64,000 nt of DNA from Heliocidaris erythrogramma. Lineage: Eukaryota; Echinodermata; Echinoidea; Camarodonta; Echinometridae. The position numbers were made by a program, and so were the translations under genes. The notes below the pieces were generated by a model. That model ran no database searches. It was not told the origin of the DNA and saw nothing but the letters and a program-made list of their open reading frames with translations. The number at the start of each line of letters is the position of its first letter. The stretch's first letter is position 1. The DNA lies in assembly GCA_025617745.1 (NCBI GenBank), contig CM046858.1, positions 31,696,534-31,760,533 on the forward strand. The letters are read 5' to 3'. Shown here piece by piece: positions 53,550 to 64,000 of this stretch.

Positions 53550-55226
53550 TATTTTATAAAAAATGCCATAGGGCCTAAGTTAGGCCTAACACAGTTAAAA
53601 AGTTAGGGGCCTATGACTGTGTTGAGGACAGTTAGCCGAGGCTTCTGGCGCAACACTACGGTATGATGGGGAGCCCGGCTATTTATAGCTAATATGCCCA
53701 GTAATCCTCAAAATTGGCAAGAATCCTACCTAGGATAGGCCCTATAAAAAAAACAGCAGAACGGAGGTAGGCCTAGGCCTAACGTTAGGCCCTATTAGGA
53801 TTTGTATCACTCATAGCCATAGGCACACGCCATTGCCGACTGTGTAGGAACGCAGGCAATAGTCAGTACCGTACTAATATGTATCACTGTGCATTTTTGC
53901 CTTTTGGCTATATTTAAGTGAAAACCTTCGGTTGAAATGTACTGTAAGATAGCTAACGTCCATGCGCATTGACTCGCCACCGTTGTTAACTCGCCACTCA
54001 CCTGTCACTTATGGTCCGAACTCGTCCTCTAAAAATTATCTGCATCGCTTCAGACTTTGTTGTGGCTACATTGAATAGGTCAAAATATATTCTTCCGCCG
54101 TTGGAAGTCTCTTGTAAGATCCGGCGCGTGAATAAGAGTTGGGCGCGATCAAAGTTTAACTAGCACACACACTCTTGCAATAGCCGGTGGATGGAGCTCG
54201 GGCGACAAAGACGAGACTTCCCTACTCAACAATAGTTGTAGCCCAATATGATGACGGAAGTTGACTAAATTTGCTATCGAGATGAAGATTAAAATATACT
54301 GATCAAGCTGGTACCATTTTAAAAGAGGGGGTGGTGTGATCTAAAAAAATAGAAGGGGGTGGCGCTTTAACGTAGAACTCTCTACAAGAAGGTGGCGAGT
54401 CTGCGTAGATCTGGCACACGTGTATGACGTGCCTGTGTGGTGTGCGCATGCGCGCAGTATTGGATTTGTAACTACAGGTAGAGATCGATGGGCGCGACTC
54501 AACAGCAGCCACCTATTGTGTCGCCATCCCGGAAGTACGTATATAGTGACGTCATTCTCTTTGAAATGGAGCATTTTCATGAATCATGCGTTCGAGATTT
54601 TTTACGGGATACATTGATGTTTTTATATTAAATCAAGATTTTGGCAAGTATAAAGTTTATTTTAGCAGTATAGGAAGTTCAAGGCCGTCGGGTGGCGACT
54701 CAATGCGCATGTACGTTAATTATGGTGAATAATAGATGATTAAAACTTACCAGTTTGTTTTGTCACTTTTGAAGAGGGTTTCCTGAAATTTTGGGGAATT
54801 TCTTGCGAAATCACCTATCGAGATCCGGTCAGAGCATCCATTTTGTATTTTTCACGATTATGATGAAGGGAGCCCTCAGCGCTCGTAGTGGTACCGGCGC
54901 GATCGGATCATCGATCTCCACCTCGTTGTTTACCTGTTGTTAAGACAGCTTGGGGTTGTTAATGAGTTTAGTCTAGCGATAAGGCTTCTCATCGTGCATT
55001 CTCTACATTCTGTATTCCTTCTGGTGCAAGGATATTAAGCAAAGTGCTTTAACGGCGAGGAGCAATAATTGAAAAAGTCTTTGGGAGAGAACGGCCACCC
55101 GTCGTTGCATTATCGACCTTGTCCGTATAGCTTGTCTGCGTAACATTCTGTGTACGTATCTATGGTGCGTAACCATATAGAGCGGCCTCACTAGTGCGCA
55201 ACATATTGAGAGCAGTCGTCATACGT
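53550..55226. other. CpG-richer stretch, possible promoter region
   Basis: Higher CpG density than its surroundings, with a CRE-like AGTGACGTCATTCT at about 54545 and CCGGAAGTACG at about 54530. No coding exon is recognised. Confidence 0.3.
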
Positions 55227-55267
55227 ATGGATGTCTCTGTAACAACTACGAAAAAGAAGGCTGTAAT
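55227..55267 (+). other. Candidate first coding exon (unsupported by homology)
   Basis: ATG at 55227 opens MDVSVTTTKKKAV and is followed by an AT|GTAAGT donor at the right distance, downstream of CpG-rich sequence. No downstream exon was recognised within the window, so this is only a candidate. Confidence 0.2.
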
Positions 55268-55526
55268 GTAAGTTTTTATAACTTTCTACATTTTGTATCT
55301 TAACGAACTTATAAATTAATATATATTGAATGAAACCTAAGTATCAGTTTGCCCACAAAAACCTCCATTTGAAACAAAATTACGTCTGTATCCCCAATAC
55401 CCACTATACACACATGTATATTTCCTAATGGTCAATATGACCATTGCTTGCTGATGTGATTTGTATGGAGCGGAGCCATTAAGTAATGATCTAGTGCAGC
55501 AAGATCAGATTCGCTGTCAATTGCTT

Positions 55527-55640
55527 GTGGTCTAGTGGTAAAGACGTCTGGTCAGACTGTCACTGTGTCAGAGTATTCTCTTTCTAATTCTACACTGCAC
55601 TCGCGTTTAAGGTCCCGGGTTCGAATCCCGCTCTTTCTTG
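55527..55640 (+). repeat. tRNA-like A-box/B-box pair with extra insert
   Basis: TTGTGGTCTAGTGGTAAAGAC resembles an A box and GGTCCCGGGTTCGAATCCC is a perfect B box. They are separated by about 50 bp more than in a tRNA, and the acceptor ends do not pair. Probably a tRNA-derived repeat remnant. Confidence 0.4.
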
Positions 55641-55699
55641 CTGATAATTTTATCAGTTATGAATCGATAACGATAGCGTTTATTCCGTAATAAATAACT

Positions 55700-58600
55700 G
55701 AATTTCAACAATGAAAACAAAGAAACTTGACTAATTATTCACTTGTTCAGGTGGATTTAATGGCGGCTGGGCATAATAATGACTTTGGCCGGGAGCCCTA
55801 TCTCTGCGCACCTAAGATTTTGATGAACAAGAATTTCTTTAATTAGGGATACCAATACACCGAGGGTGCGTTGGCTACGCTTTGCTTCTAATACGCGCTC
55901 GCCTTCGCCCTCGGCCTTGGAAAATAATTGATGACTACAAAATTATTTTTCAAAAACCTTTCTTTGATTTCATCACTGAAACAAAGACAATGACACATAC
56001 AAAAACATCCCTTTAATTACGATCTTTAACAGAACTTACTCGTTTGAGTTACGATGTTGCAGAATTTGGCGGTTTTGAATCCAATAATTTCCATAGCAGC
56101 TCACGAAAAACGTACACACATCGCAATGCGTAACGAAGCCAAAATTCGGGAGGGCGCTGCAAGTTTGATCACTAAAAATGTTCTAACTGGCAACAAGTAG
56201 GCACAAAAAATAAGGGTGATAGCTTCAGTCGAAGAACTTTTGATAGTGAATAATTCATGAGATGTCAATGTACGGTACCCTTATAGACTTGAAAATATAA
56301 AGAAAATAGAGGATTTGCTCCTTATTTTACACTTTTACTTTATTGACATAAAGGTATAGATAGAAGATGATTTTTAAGTCAAACGTACTTTGGTTTGAGC
56401 TCCATAGCTATAGCCATCTCAAAAATAGAGGGAAAACTGTGAAATATGACGTCATATTTTCGCGCCGACCAGGTCTCTAACTCATGAATAAAGATAATTA
56501 TTGCAACGTTATTGCGAAATATCTAGTTTATATCGGTGTGGAAACATGAATATTGATGAGCTTCTTACGTGACACGCGAGGGAAATCATGTAGCCTAGTC
56601 TCACACGAAGACCCTATTTCTCATATCAGTGCACACAGGCATCAAGATCGTCCATAGAGTGCAATACTAACCCTATGAGTATTAGAAGTGTTCAAAAGGA
56701 TAATTTAGTAAATATGACTGAATAATAAGTCTACTCTTACCCAGTCCTGACCTTTGATAGCCGATTCTTGAACCCGTTGTATAGTGGAAGATTGTGTGTG
56801 GCTGGCTGTATACTGTATTCACAACAGTGAGACTGCGCACGTGGATGGAAGCGTAGGCCAGAGAGAGAGAGAGAGATATGCATAATGCATGCGCTGCCTG
56901 TCCATTCTTCGCCGTCGATCTCTGAACAAAATTATTGTGCAGCACGTACGGATATAATCTGGATGAGCGTAGGGTATTTTGGGAGAGAGAGGAAAAGAGA
57001 GACATGTGTTTTGCATTCGCTCTACAAACACGCAGAGGTCAACAAATTTAGGACAGATAAGGTCCATAGAGCTTTCATTGTTTCGAATTCAAGGATGCAA
57101 CATTCCTTTGCATCAGTTTACACTTTGAAAATGAGCTGCAGAATGCAAGGGACTTTCACATGATTATACCTGTATAATAATTATAACTTTGTGCAGGTCA
57201 TGCTCTTCCTTTCTTTATATGTTTTTTTCCTTTCGTTATATATATTTTTCTTTGATGTATGTTTGATCTTGTTCTGTTCATGCCAATCTTTTGAAACGTT
57301 TGTAAATATTGTGATTATATTTTTATTGAATATACACATAAATTAAAAGAAAAACATTTCGTGGCTGCCTTCTTAAATCCCTTTTTTCTTTTTTTTTTCG
57401 TCCAACTAATAAATGTTTCATCCTGTTAGCATGTAAAAGCCTATAACTAAAAATGTGAGATATTGATTACGATATAATATAAGAAAATATTAATCATATC
57501 TGAGAAAAATAAACCACATTAATTATGTACTTTTCAATTCAATAAATAGTAACTGTTTCGAGTATGTTTAAGAAATTCGGTCTATATGAAATATTAAAAA
57601 GACGCAACAGACCACTAAATTATTTCAATCATATGATAAGTTTGAATAAATATCAGTTAATAACAATGAGAAATTGTCTCTTTCCTAAAACATAAATTTA
57701 CTCAATATATCAAACATGAAACTCCATCAACAAATCATTCTTTACATCAATGATCATTGCAACAATACATGCCGAATTAGAACACTAAAAATTTATAGTA
57801 ATGTAATTCTTTCATGAAGGACAAAGAACTCAACTATCCTACACTATCATTACAGCATGCACGATCATGACGATGGCACAACTCCATCTTTGTCTACACC
57901 TATTAAGTATTATCATATTCTACGAAAAGTATATATATATTCTTACCGAAATGGGCCTTTGTAGCTGTTCCACCACTTCCAAAAATATCCAGGTATATGC
58001 TACAGTATGTAACTCAGACCTTTCAGAAAGCGTCATTTCAACAATCATGCATTCCAGAATGACCAGAACATGTAATTTGGGAGAACAAAGAACTCCCTGT
58101 TTCCTGACTCGGTTTCCCGCTCGGTTTACATCGTATAATCTTATAATCTCTATAATCTTGGAGTAAAGATGCTGGTAGTTTTGAACAGACTCTTGAGGTT
58201 GTTTCTGATTTTATTGACTATTGTTTTCATTATGATGTGATCAATCTTGTACAAACTTTGTGAAAATAAACGTCAGCTTCTTAGTGGCAAGTCGTCTTTT
58301 TTTTTTGTTGAATAACTTTTGACTTTCCTCTTATATTTTTAAACATTAAACAATGAATCATGAAAAAGGGTCCAAGACGGCAACAAGACAATCAATTATG
58401 AAATAGACCTCTAGGTCCAAAACGGGGTAGAAAGACCCATTGCCAAAATGCCTTATCCTTGTTACGGGTATGAGGCTTTTTCCTTTTCGGCGTTGCCAGT
58501 TTTGCTGACTGCATTCTTTTACCTGGTAATATTATTTTTGTTAATTTAAAAATAAGTTAATAATAAAAGAATTTAAGCAATAATATATATCTATACTTGT

Positions 58601-59800
58601 GAATATTATTATTTTATACTTCTCTTTTGTCATAAAATATTTTTGAGAATGCTTACAATCATAATTTACCGACCTACATAAAATCGGCAAGACAAGCTGA
58701 CTCTATCGAGCGAAGCGAAACCGCTAAGTTCAGTGCGTATTGAACTCTGTATCGTGCATACATGTGATCGTGAGCAAGCGCTAGGCAGAGCAAGCGCTAG
58801 GCAGAGCTCCACGCACGACCATGACGACGGCAGAGTCAGAGCGTGAATGACAAGAAACCACAGATAAGGCCAGTAAAATTTCAGATCTTTACTAAAAATT
58901 TAGGTCTAGTGTCTGATTATTAGAATGTATAGTCCAATTCTTTTTTTCAAAATCGTTCGAGCTCGAAATCTTCCATTTTGTGCTCGGTCTCACAGTACAG
59001 AATTTTAAAATACTGTTTACGCATTCTCCAAGACTAGCGACCGAAATTGAGCTCGCTGGGGCGGGGAATTTGAATTTCATATACGCACCGGTGTGCCTTT
59101 GTTATTGTAATCAGCAATGATCAGCTGACTTTTGGCCTTTCTAATTGCCAACGTAACGACTTTAGAGCATGACGTTGCAGTTTTTTCAAGGCGATATTCT
59201 CAAGAAGGCGTAGCTGAAGTTCCCAACTTTGCAGCAAAATATCTCTCTTTCAAGACCATTTCTGAGACAGCAAATTGGTGAGTTTGTTTTGTGTTGACAC
59301 TGCCTTTCATCAGGGATAGTTTTTAAGGGGTAATTATCTTTAATTTAAAAGTCAGATTTTGGGATTAGTGTCCCTACTTTAATATTCCTCTAAAAGTCTA
59401 AAGCTTCATTCTATATTATTCCTGATAAAAGTAGATCTAAGTTTGCAAAAAATCTCATGAAAATTAGAGCATATCCCAGGACATGCCACTGACATGCAGG
59501 AAGCTAACTATTACACAGCCTAGACAGAAATAACCGTCTGTTATGGGGAAATCTTTAATATTTCTGACATTTCTCAACCTTCCCCATAGACAGACGGTAC
59601 ACCCGTATATCGCCAACAAGGTGTCCATACAGCCGACCTAAGGCTTAGGTCGGAATAGTTTTTTACTATTTTAGAAAAAGATCTAGATCGTAGATGTATT
59701 TACTTACATGTAACTTTTTAGAAAGGTCTAGACCATATTTAGCTTACATTTGCTATATTTAAAAGTTTAAAAAATAAAGTAGATAAGGTAATAATGAGAA
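55700..59800. other. Gene-poor stretch, no exon recognised
   Basis: Contains (GA)n at about 56858-56876, AT-rich sequence at 57180-57870, a duplicated GAGCAAGCGCTAGGCAGAG (58773 and 58788), and a short hairpin ACCGTCTGTTATGGGG / CCCCATAGACAGACGGT at 59528-59597. No family-level coding similarity was seen. Confidence 0.45.
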
Positions 59801-59816
59801 ATAGAATTAGGACTTA

Positions 59817-60150
59817 CCGAGCAGCCGGCTACGATCTGTTCGCTACCATGTTCGCTACGTTCCGGTTACGTTATACTGCACTGTTAACGCGTACGCCACT
59901 GAATACTACGTAGACACAACAAACACACAGAGAAATAACAAAATGGCGATCTTTCCCGAGAACCGCTTCCGGTTCCGGGGTCAATTCTATTATCTGCACA
60001 TACGTCTACAACGTGCGTACGCTCAGTCGCTCACGTCTATCAAAGAGGTCAATGGGCGGAGACTATTCAATGATATGACCGTCCACACACTACGCGATAT
60101 GTGAGTATTCAGTCTCTATGTACGGAGGTCTAGTAGTAGAGACAGACGGG
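59817..60150 (-). promoter_or_regulatory. Candidate CpG-rich promoter with non-coding first exon
   Basis: On the minus strand, ACCGGAAGCGG (ETS-type, about 59964-59974) and CGCCATTTTG precede a stretch ending CTGCTCG|GTAAGT at 59817, a strong donor. The only ATG in between opens a six-codon frame, so the exon would be 5' UTR. No partner exon to the left was recognised. Confidence 0.3.
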
Positions 60151-60840
60151 AGTCTCAGCGGAACAACCTACGATACAGAGACACTGAAACTTTTGGTCTA
60201 TACACAGCCATGCAAAAGCACAGCATCTGGTCGGGTTAGCAGGAAGCTAGCCCAGTAAAATGGCAGTAGGCCTAGGCCTAGATAGTAGGGATGTTACAAA
60301 ATTTTTAGATATTAAATAGCCCAATAAATATGTTTATTGGATAGAGCATGACAAGAACTTTAATTTGATACCTCATACAACCCAATGGCTTTAGTACATG
60401 TTAGTATTAATGAAGTTAGGACTTATTTTACACCCGAAAATACGCCTTTCCTTCCCCATTGTTTATGGACATAAACCAAAAGTTGTGATCGTGAATTGGC
60501 CACAGAGTTATATACATGTATATAATTTTTTTTTTTTTTCAGTGATCTTTATTAATGATTCCATGAAATACAAATTATACAATCAACATATTCTCTTTGA
60601 CTGTTTTAACAAAATGAACAAAATACTTAAGTTAATCATCACTTATGTAATTATCATGCAAAATATTCTTTATTACCTTTATTACCGGATGTACTGGAAA
60701 TATGCAGAATTCTGCAGCCGAGTTTCCAGGTCTATCTGTCATCTAGTGCAGGTCTTCTCATACAATTTGTTCCTGATTATAAGTTACTGATGACATTGCA
60801 GTGTGACAGTGTCAGTGAGTCAGAGGTACATTGCTTAAAA
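60151..60840. other. AT-rich stretch left of the LINE
   Basis: No recognisable gene. The part nearest 60840 is probably LINE 3' UTR on the minus strand. Confidence 0.4.
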
Positions 60841-60850
60841 CAAGTATGGT

Positions 60851-62672
60851 CTAATCTGCCCAAGGATGTGAAAACTGTTGATTACACCAAAACTTGTCTA
60901 GCCTTGCTTTAAAAGAGTTTACAGATAAGGCAGTTACAACCTTGGTTGGTAGGGAGTTCCAGTCACTCACTACTCTAAGTCCGAAAGCATTTGCTCTCAC
61001 ATCCAATCTGCTCCTCTTTTGCAATAGCTTGAATGGGTGACCTCGAGTTGCCTCAACAGTGACAGCTGAGAAGAATATATACACTACCGCTCACAGGTTT
61101 TGGCATCGGTATCGTACTGTTAACCGTACCGAACAACGAACGGTTAACGGGTAACGTTATCTCCCCGATCCCCGGTGTTCGGTGCCTCACCGAAACCGCA
61201 CCGCTGGCTCACCGAAAGCTCACCGCTAGCTAACCGAATTAGTTTCAGAACAGGTCCCGTTCTTCTGAGACTTCTTGGAAGGCAGTTCCATTGAGATTGT
61301 ATTGATGATGCAAGCTGTTTTTACCAATATGCAAGAATTTGCATTTAGACACATTGAACCGGAGTTGCCATTTCTCAGACCATTTTATCAACATATATCT
61401 AAGTCATCTTGGATGATATCGCAATCAGCATTAGTCCTTATTTCTCTGAAGATCTTTGTGTCATCTGCATATATCCGTACAATACTGGTCACTACTTCTG
61501 GCAGGTCATTGATGAATATCACAAATACAATTGGGCCGAGTACGCTTCCCTGGGGTATTACACTCCTGACACTACTCCATTTTGAAAACTTTCCATTTAC
61601 CTTGACCCTCTGCCTCCTACCTGTTAGGAAGGCATGAAACCACTCCTGAAGTTTGCCAGAGATTCCATATGCTTTGAGTTTGCTCAATAGGCGTTGGTGA
61701 GGCACAGAATCAAAAGCTTTACAGAAGTCTAGATATATTGTATCAACTTCGCTTCCACTATCTAGGGAGGATGTCCAGAGCTCCATTACTTCCAGTAACT
61801 GTGTCACACATGAACGGCCAGGAAGAAATCCATGTTGATCATCACAGAGCATGTCATTCTTGCACAAATGCTGGAGCAAGATGCCTCTTATAACAGATTC
61901 TAGAATCTTACCGATGACAGATGTAAGGCTGATTGGCCGATAATTTTCAACAGCACTGCGGCTTCCTTTCTTATGCACTGCAGTGATGTTCTTTCCATGT
62001 TTGTGGTAGTGCTCCTTCAATGACAGATTTCCTGAAGATAACAGCCAGGGGATACATATTGCGTCTGCAGTCTCCTTCAGAACTCTTGGGTGAAATCCAT
62101 CAGGCCCGGCAGATTTTGTGCTCTTTATTAACTTCAGCTTATTCTTAACAGAGTTGGTAGTGATGGCAATGTCAGAGAAGATAATTCCTTTGTGCCTATC
62201 ATTCAAATCAGGTATATGTTGGAGATCTTCATCTGTGAATACACTGTTGAAATAATCACTAAGGAGTTCAGCACGCTTGTCATCTGTGTCCGCAGTATCT
62301 CCTTGGTCGTTCCTCAGGACCCCTAAATTCCTACGGCACTTGAGTGAGCTATTGGCATAATTCCAGAAGGCTTTTGGGTTAGTCTTCACATTTTTTGCAA
62401 CATCTTTCTCAAAGTCTCGTCTGAGTTTTCTAAGCATTTTCCTTAGCTTCTTGGCCTAGTTCCTTGATCTATCATAAGCAGATGTACTTCTAGTACCACT
62501 TTTCCTGTATGCCTTCCAGGCTTTACATTTACATCTGTGCTGTCTCATGGCAGTCCTTGTCATCCAAATTTTCTTCCTCTTTCTCAGCTTTGAGTCTGTT
62601 GTCTTTGGAATATTCTTATCAATTTCTTTCTTGAATTTGACAGAGAAGTAGTCCCATGACTGATGGACGTCA
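60851..62672 (-). mobile_element. Broken LINE (Jockey/CR1-type reverse transcriptase)
   Basis: The minus-strand frame 62437-61388 gives RT blocks in order: KSTKSAGPDGFHPRVLK, SAVENYRPISLTSVIGKILE, DDQHGFLPGRSCVTQLLEV, DFCKAFDSVPHQRLLSKLK, PQGSVLGPIVFVIFINDLP and the catalytic YADDTKIF. One in-frame TAG (62456-62458) separates an upstream coding part (to 62672). Past 61388 the frame shifts, and a CG-rich segment of about 165 bp (61085-61250) replaces the expected RT tail. The final C-terminal block (NAFGLRVVSDWNSLPTKVVT) resumes and stops at 60851. The endonuclease half is missing, so the copy is 5'-truncated and dead. Confidence 0.88.
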
Positions 62673-63385
62673 GGGCTCGACCTTAGCGGCTGGCCCGGGG
62701 CCAATGGCCACCTGAAACGGCGTCGGGCCACCCGAAACTGCCGGGTAGGTGGCCCGGCTGGCCACCTAAAAAATAAGCAACTGTAAAGTGTAATGTGTTT
62801 TGAATGTTGTGAAAATACATGTAGTACGTCTGTGTGTATCTTTTATGTACTTGAAATTGTTTACTTTTATAACTCTGTAATAAGTCTGCCGATGAAACAC
62901 GAACATATCACGCATGTATAAAAAATCTTAACTACTACTAGATCTACATCAAGTACGAGTCATAGCGCTAGCACAATGAAACATGCATTGAATCATGTGT
63001 ACGTACAATACTGTATAGTCGATCCACTGCACTACGTACGCCTATACCATACACATAATTCAATATACCTGCAGCTGCAGCGCAGCGATCGCGGATCGAC
63101 CGCGCGCGCGATTCTATATGACTCAACCACCACATATTATAAGCGTTAGTTTGTATTCCAGTCTTTTACAGAGGCAGCGGAGCTGTCGGTGGCGTTAACA
63201 ATTTCTCAAAATGAAACCATGTGAATCAAGTTTCAAGTTTCAAGTTTATCTTTCTTCAGAAAACATCAGATACGTATATGAACAATAAAATAATACATGT
63301 ATGAGAATATATAGGATAGTGCAATAGTAACAATGATTTAACAATCACCGGGCACTGCGAGTGTTTATAAAACAACACAAGACTC
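62673..63385. other. Stretch with GC-rich GGCCACC repeats, no gene recognised
   Basis: At the LINE junction GGCCACCTGAAACGG, GGGCCACCCGAAACTG and GGCCACCTAAAAAA form a short repeated phrase (62703-62770). The rest is AT-rich with a CG-rich patch CGCGGATCGACCGCGCGCGCG at 63091-63111. Confidence 0.45.
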
Positions 63386-63563
63386 CAGTGGCGGCACCAA
63401 GGGGGAGGGGGGCAGAAGCTTTGCCCCCCCCCCCCCCAATAATTTTCGGAGTGAAAAAAAATAAAAGGGTGGAAAATGTTTTTGTCTGCCCTTGCCCCCC
63501 CCCCCCACATTTCTTTTGCCCCCATTTGCCCCCCCCCCTTTAAAAATCCTGGTGCCGCCACTG
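63386..63563. mobile_element. hAT-type MITE, 178 bp, perfect 8-bp target duplication
   Basis: Ends CAGTGGCGGCACCA (63386) and TGGTGCCGCCACTG (63563) are perfect inverted repeats with the CAG...CTG termini of hAT elements. They are flanked by CAAGACTC on both sides (63378-63385, 63564-63571). The interior is C-rich runs and AT sequence with no gene. Confidence 0.9.
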
Positions 63564-63571
63564 CAAGACTC

Positions 63572-64000
63572 CCATTTTCAAACCAAGACTAAAATCTTGA
63601 ATGGGTGTAGTTGATTTGACTTGACGCTGATGGCCTGAACTATGCTAAGAAATAACAAACGCTAGCCTAGACCAGGCTAAAGCGCAGGCCGACGTTGGTT
63701 GATAAAGAAAAATAAATATGTATTATTGTGAATCTGAAACGGTCATGATAGTTTGCACTTTCACTGGTTTCAGTCTTTGCACGATTCTCGTCCTCTTTCT
63801 TCTCTTTTTATCCATCTTTATTCTGTCTCTTATCTATAACAACAAGAATGCATCATTGATCAAATCATGATCTCATAACAGATTGACTCAAAATCTAAAA
63901 CATTTTGAAAGCGTCTGTGATACAGACTATTGCTGACAAGGTTGGTCGTCCGCCCTGGTGCTCGCCGATAGGCCAATTAAAAAAAAATGTTGTTTACCGT
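63572..64000. other. Right edge, no gene recognised
   Basis: AT-rich sequence without recognisable exon or repeat structure. Confidence 0.45.

Noticed and set aside
61275..61637. 120-codon plus-strand frame
   Set aside because: Shadow of the LINE reverse transcriptase on the opposite strand.

Overview
This is a eukaryotic nuclear window. Genes are split into short exons with GT-AG introns, and most of the sequence is AT-rich repeat. The organism is probably a marine deuterostome, most likely an echinoderm. That is an inference from intron-rich animal genes, DIRS and Penelope-like retroelements, CCCTAA-type telomeric motifs, frequent TACATGTA words and the general repeat style; no species is claimed.

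Two host genes can be read exon by exon. On the + strand (6798-15220) lie the last seven visible exons of SHPRH, the animal Rad5-type SNF2 helicase and RING E3 ligase. They cover the split RING finger and the helicase C-terminal lobe, and the 5' part of the gene lies off the left edge. On the - strand (39775 down to 21008) lies a complete FBXO3 gene: ten coding exons, 420 codons, F-box, SMI1/KNR4-like region, ApaG domain and acidic tail. The two genes converge on about 5.6 kb of gene-poor DNA (15.4-21.0 kb). Reading phase is conserved across every junction in both genes.

Positions 1-3713 are a decayed, 3'-truncated DIRS retrotransposon with gag, RT-RNase H and tyrosine recombinase remnants, probably inside an upstream SHPRH intron. 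The SHPRH introns also hold Helitron-like satellite elements, a pogo-like element with a nested 690-bp Pack-type element carrying a RecQ-helicase exon, and a Penelope-like GIY-YIG fragment running into a 350-bp C-rich tract. The FBXO3 introns hold at least seven non-autonomous DNA transposons, most with visible terminal inverted repeats and target-site duplications (TA, TTAA or 8 bp), a tRNA-derived SINE turned into an 86-bp-arm hairpin, and a LINE tail.

From 41 to 64 kb no host coding gene is recognisable. The region holds minisatellites, two neighbouring TIR elements that each enclose telomere-like CCCTAA blocks, a possible 7.2-kb inverted-repeat-bounded region, a tRNA-derived SINE, a broken LINE reverse transcriptase (60.85-62.67 kb, - strand), a hAT-type MITE, and two CpG-rich stretches that may be promoters or first exons.

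The most unusual findings are the gene-capturing Pack-type element with an empty-site relative in the same window, and interstitial telomeric repeats carried inside small transposons with intact 8-bp target-site duplications.
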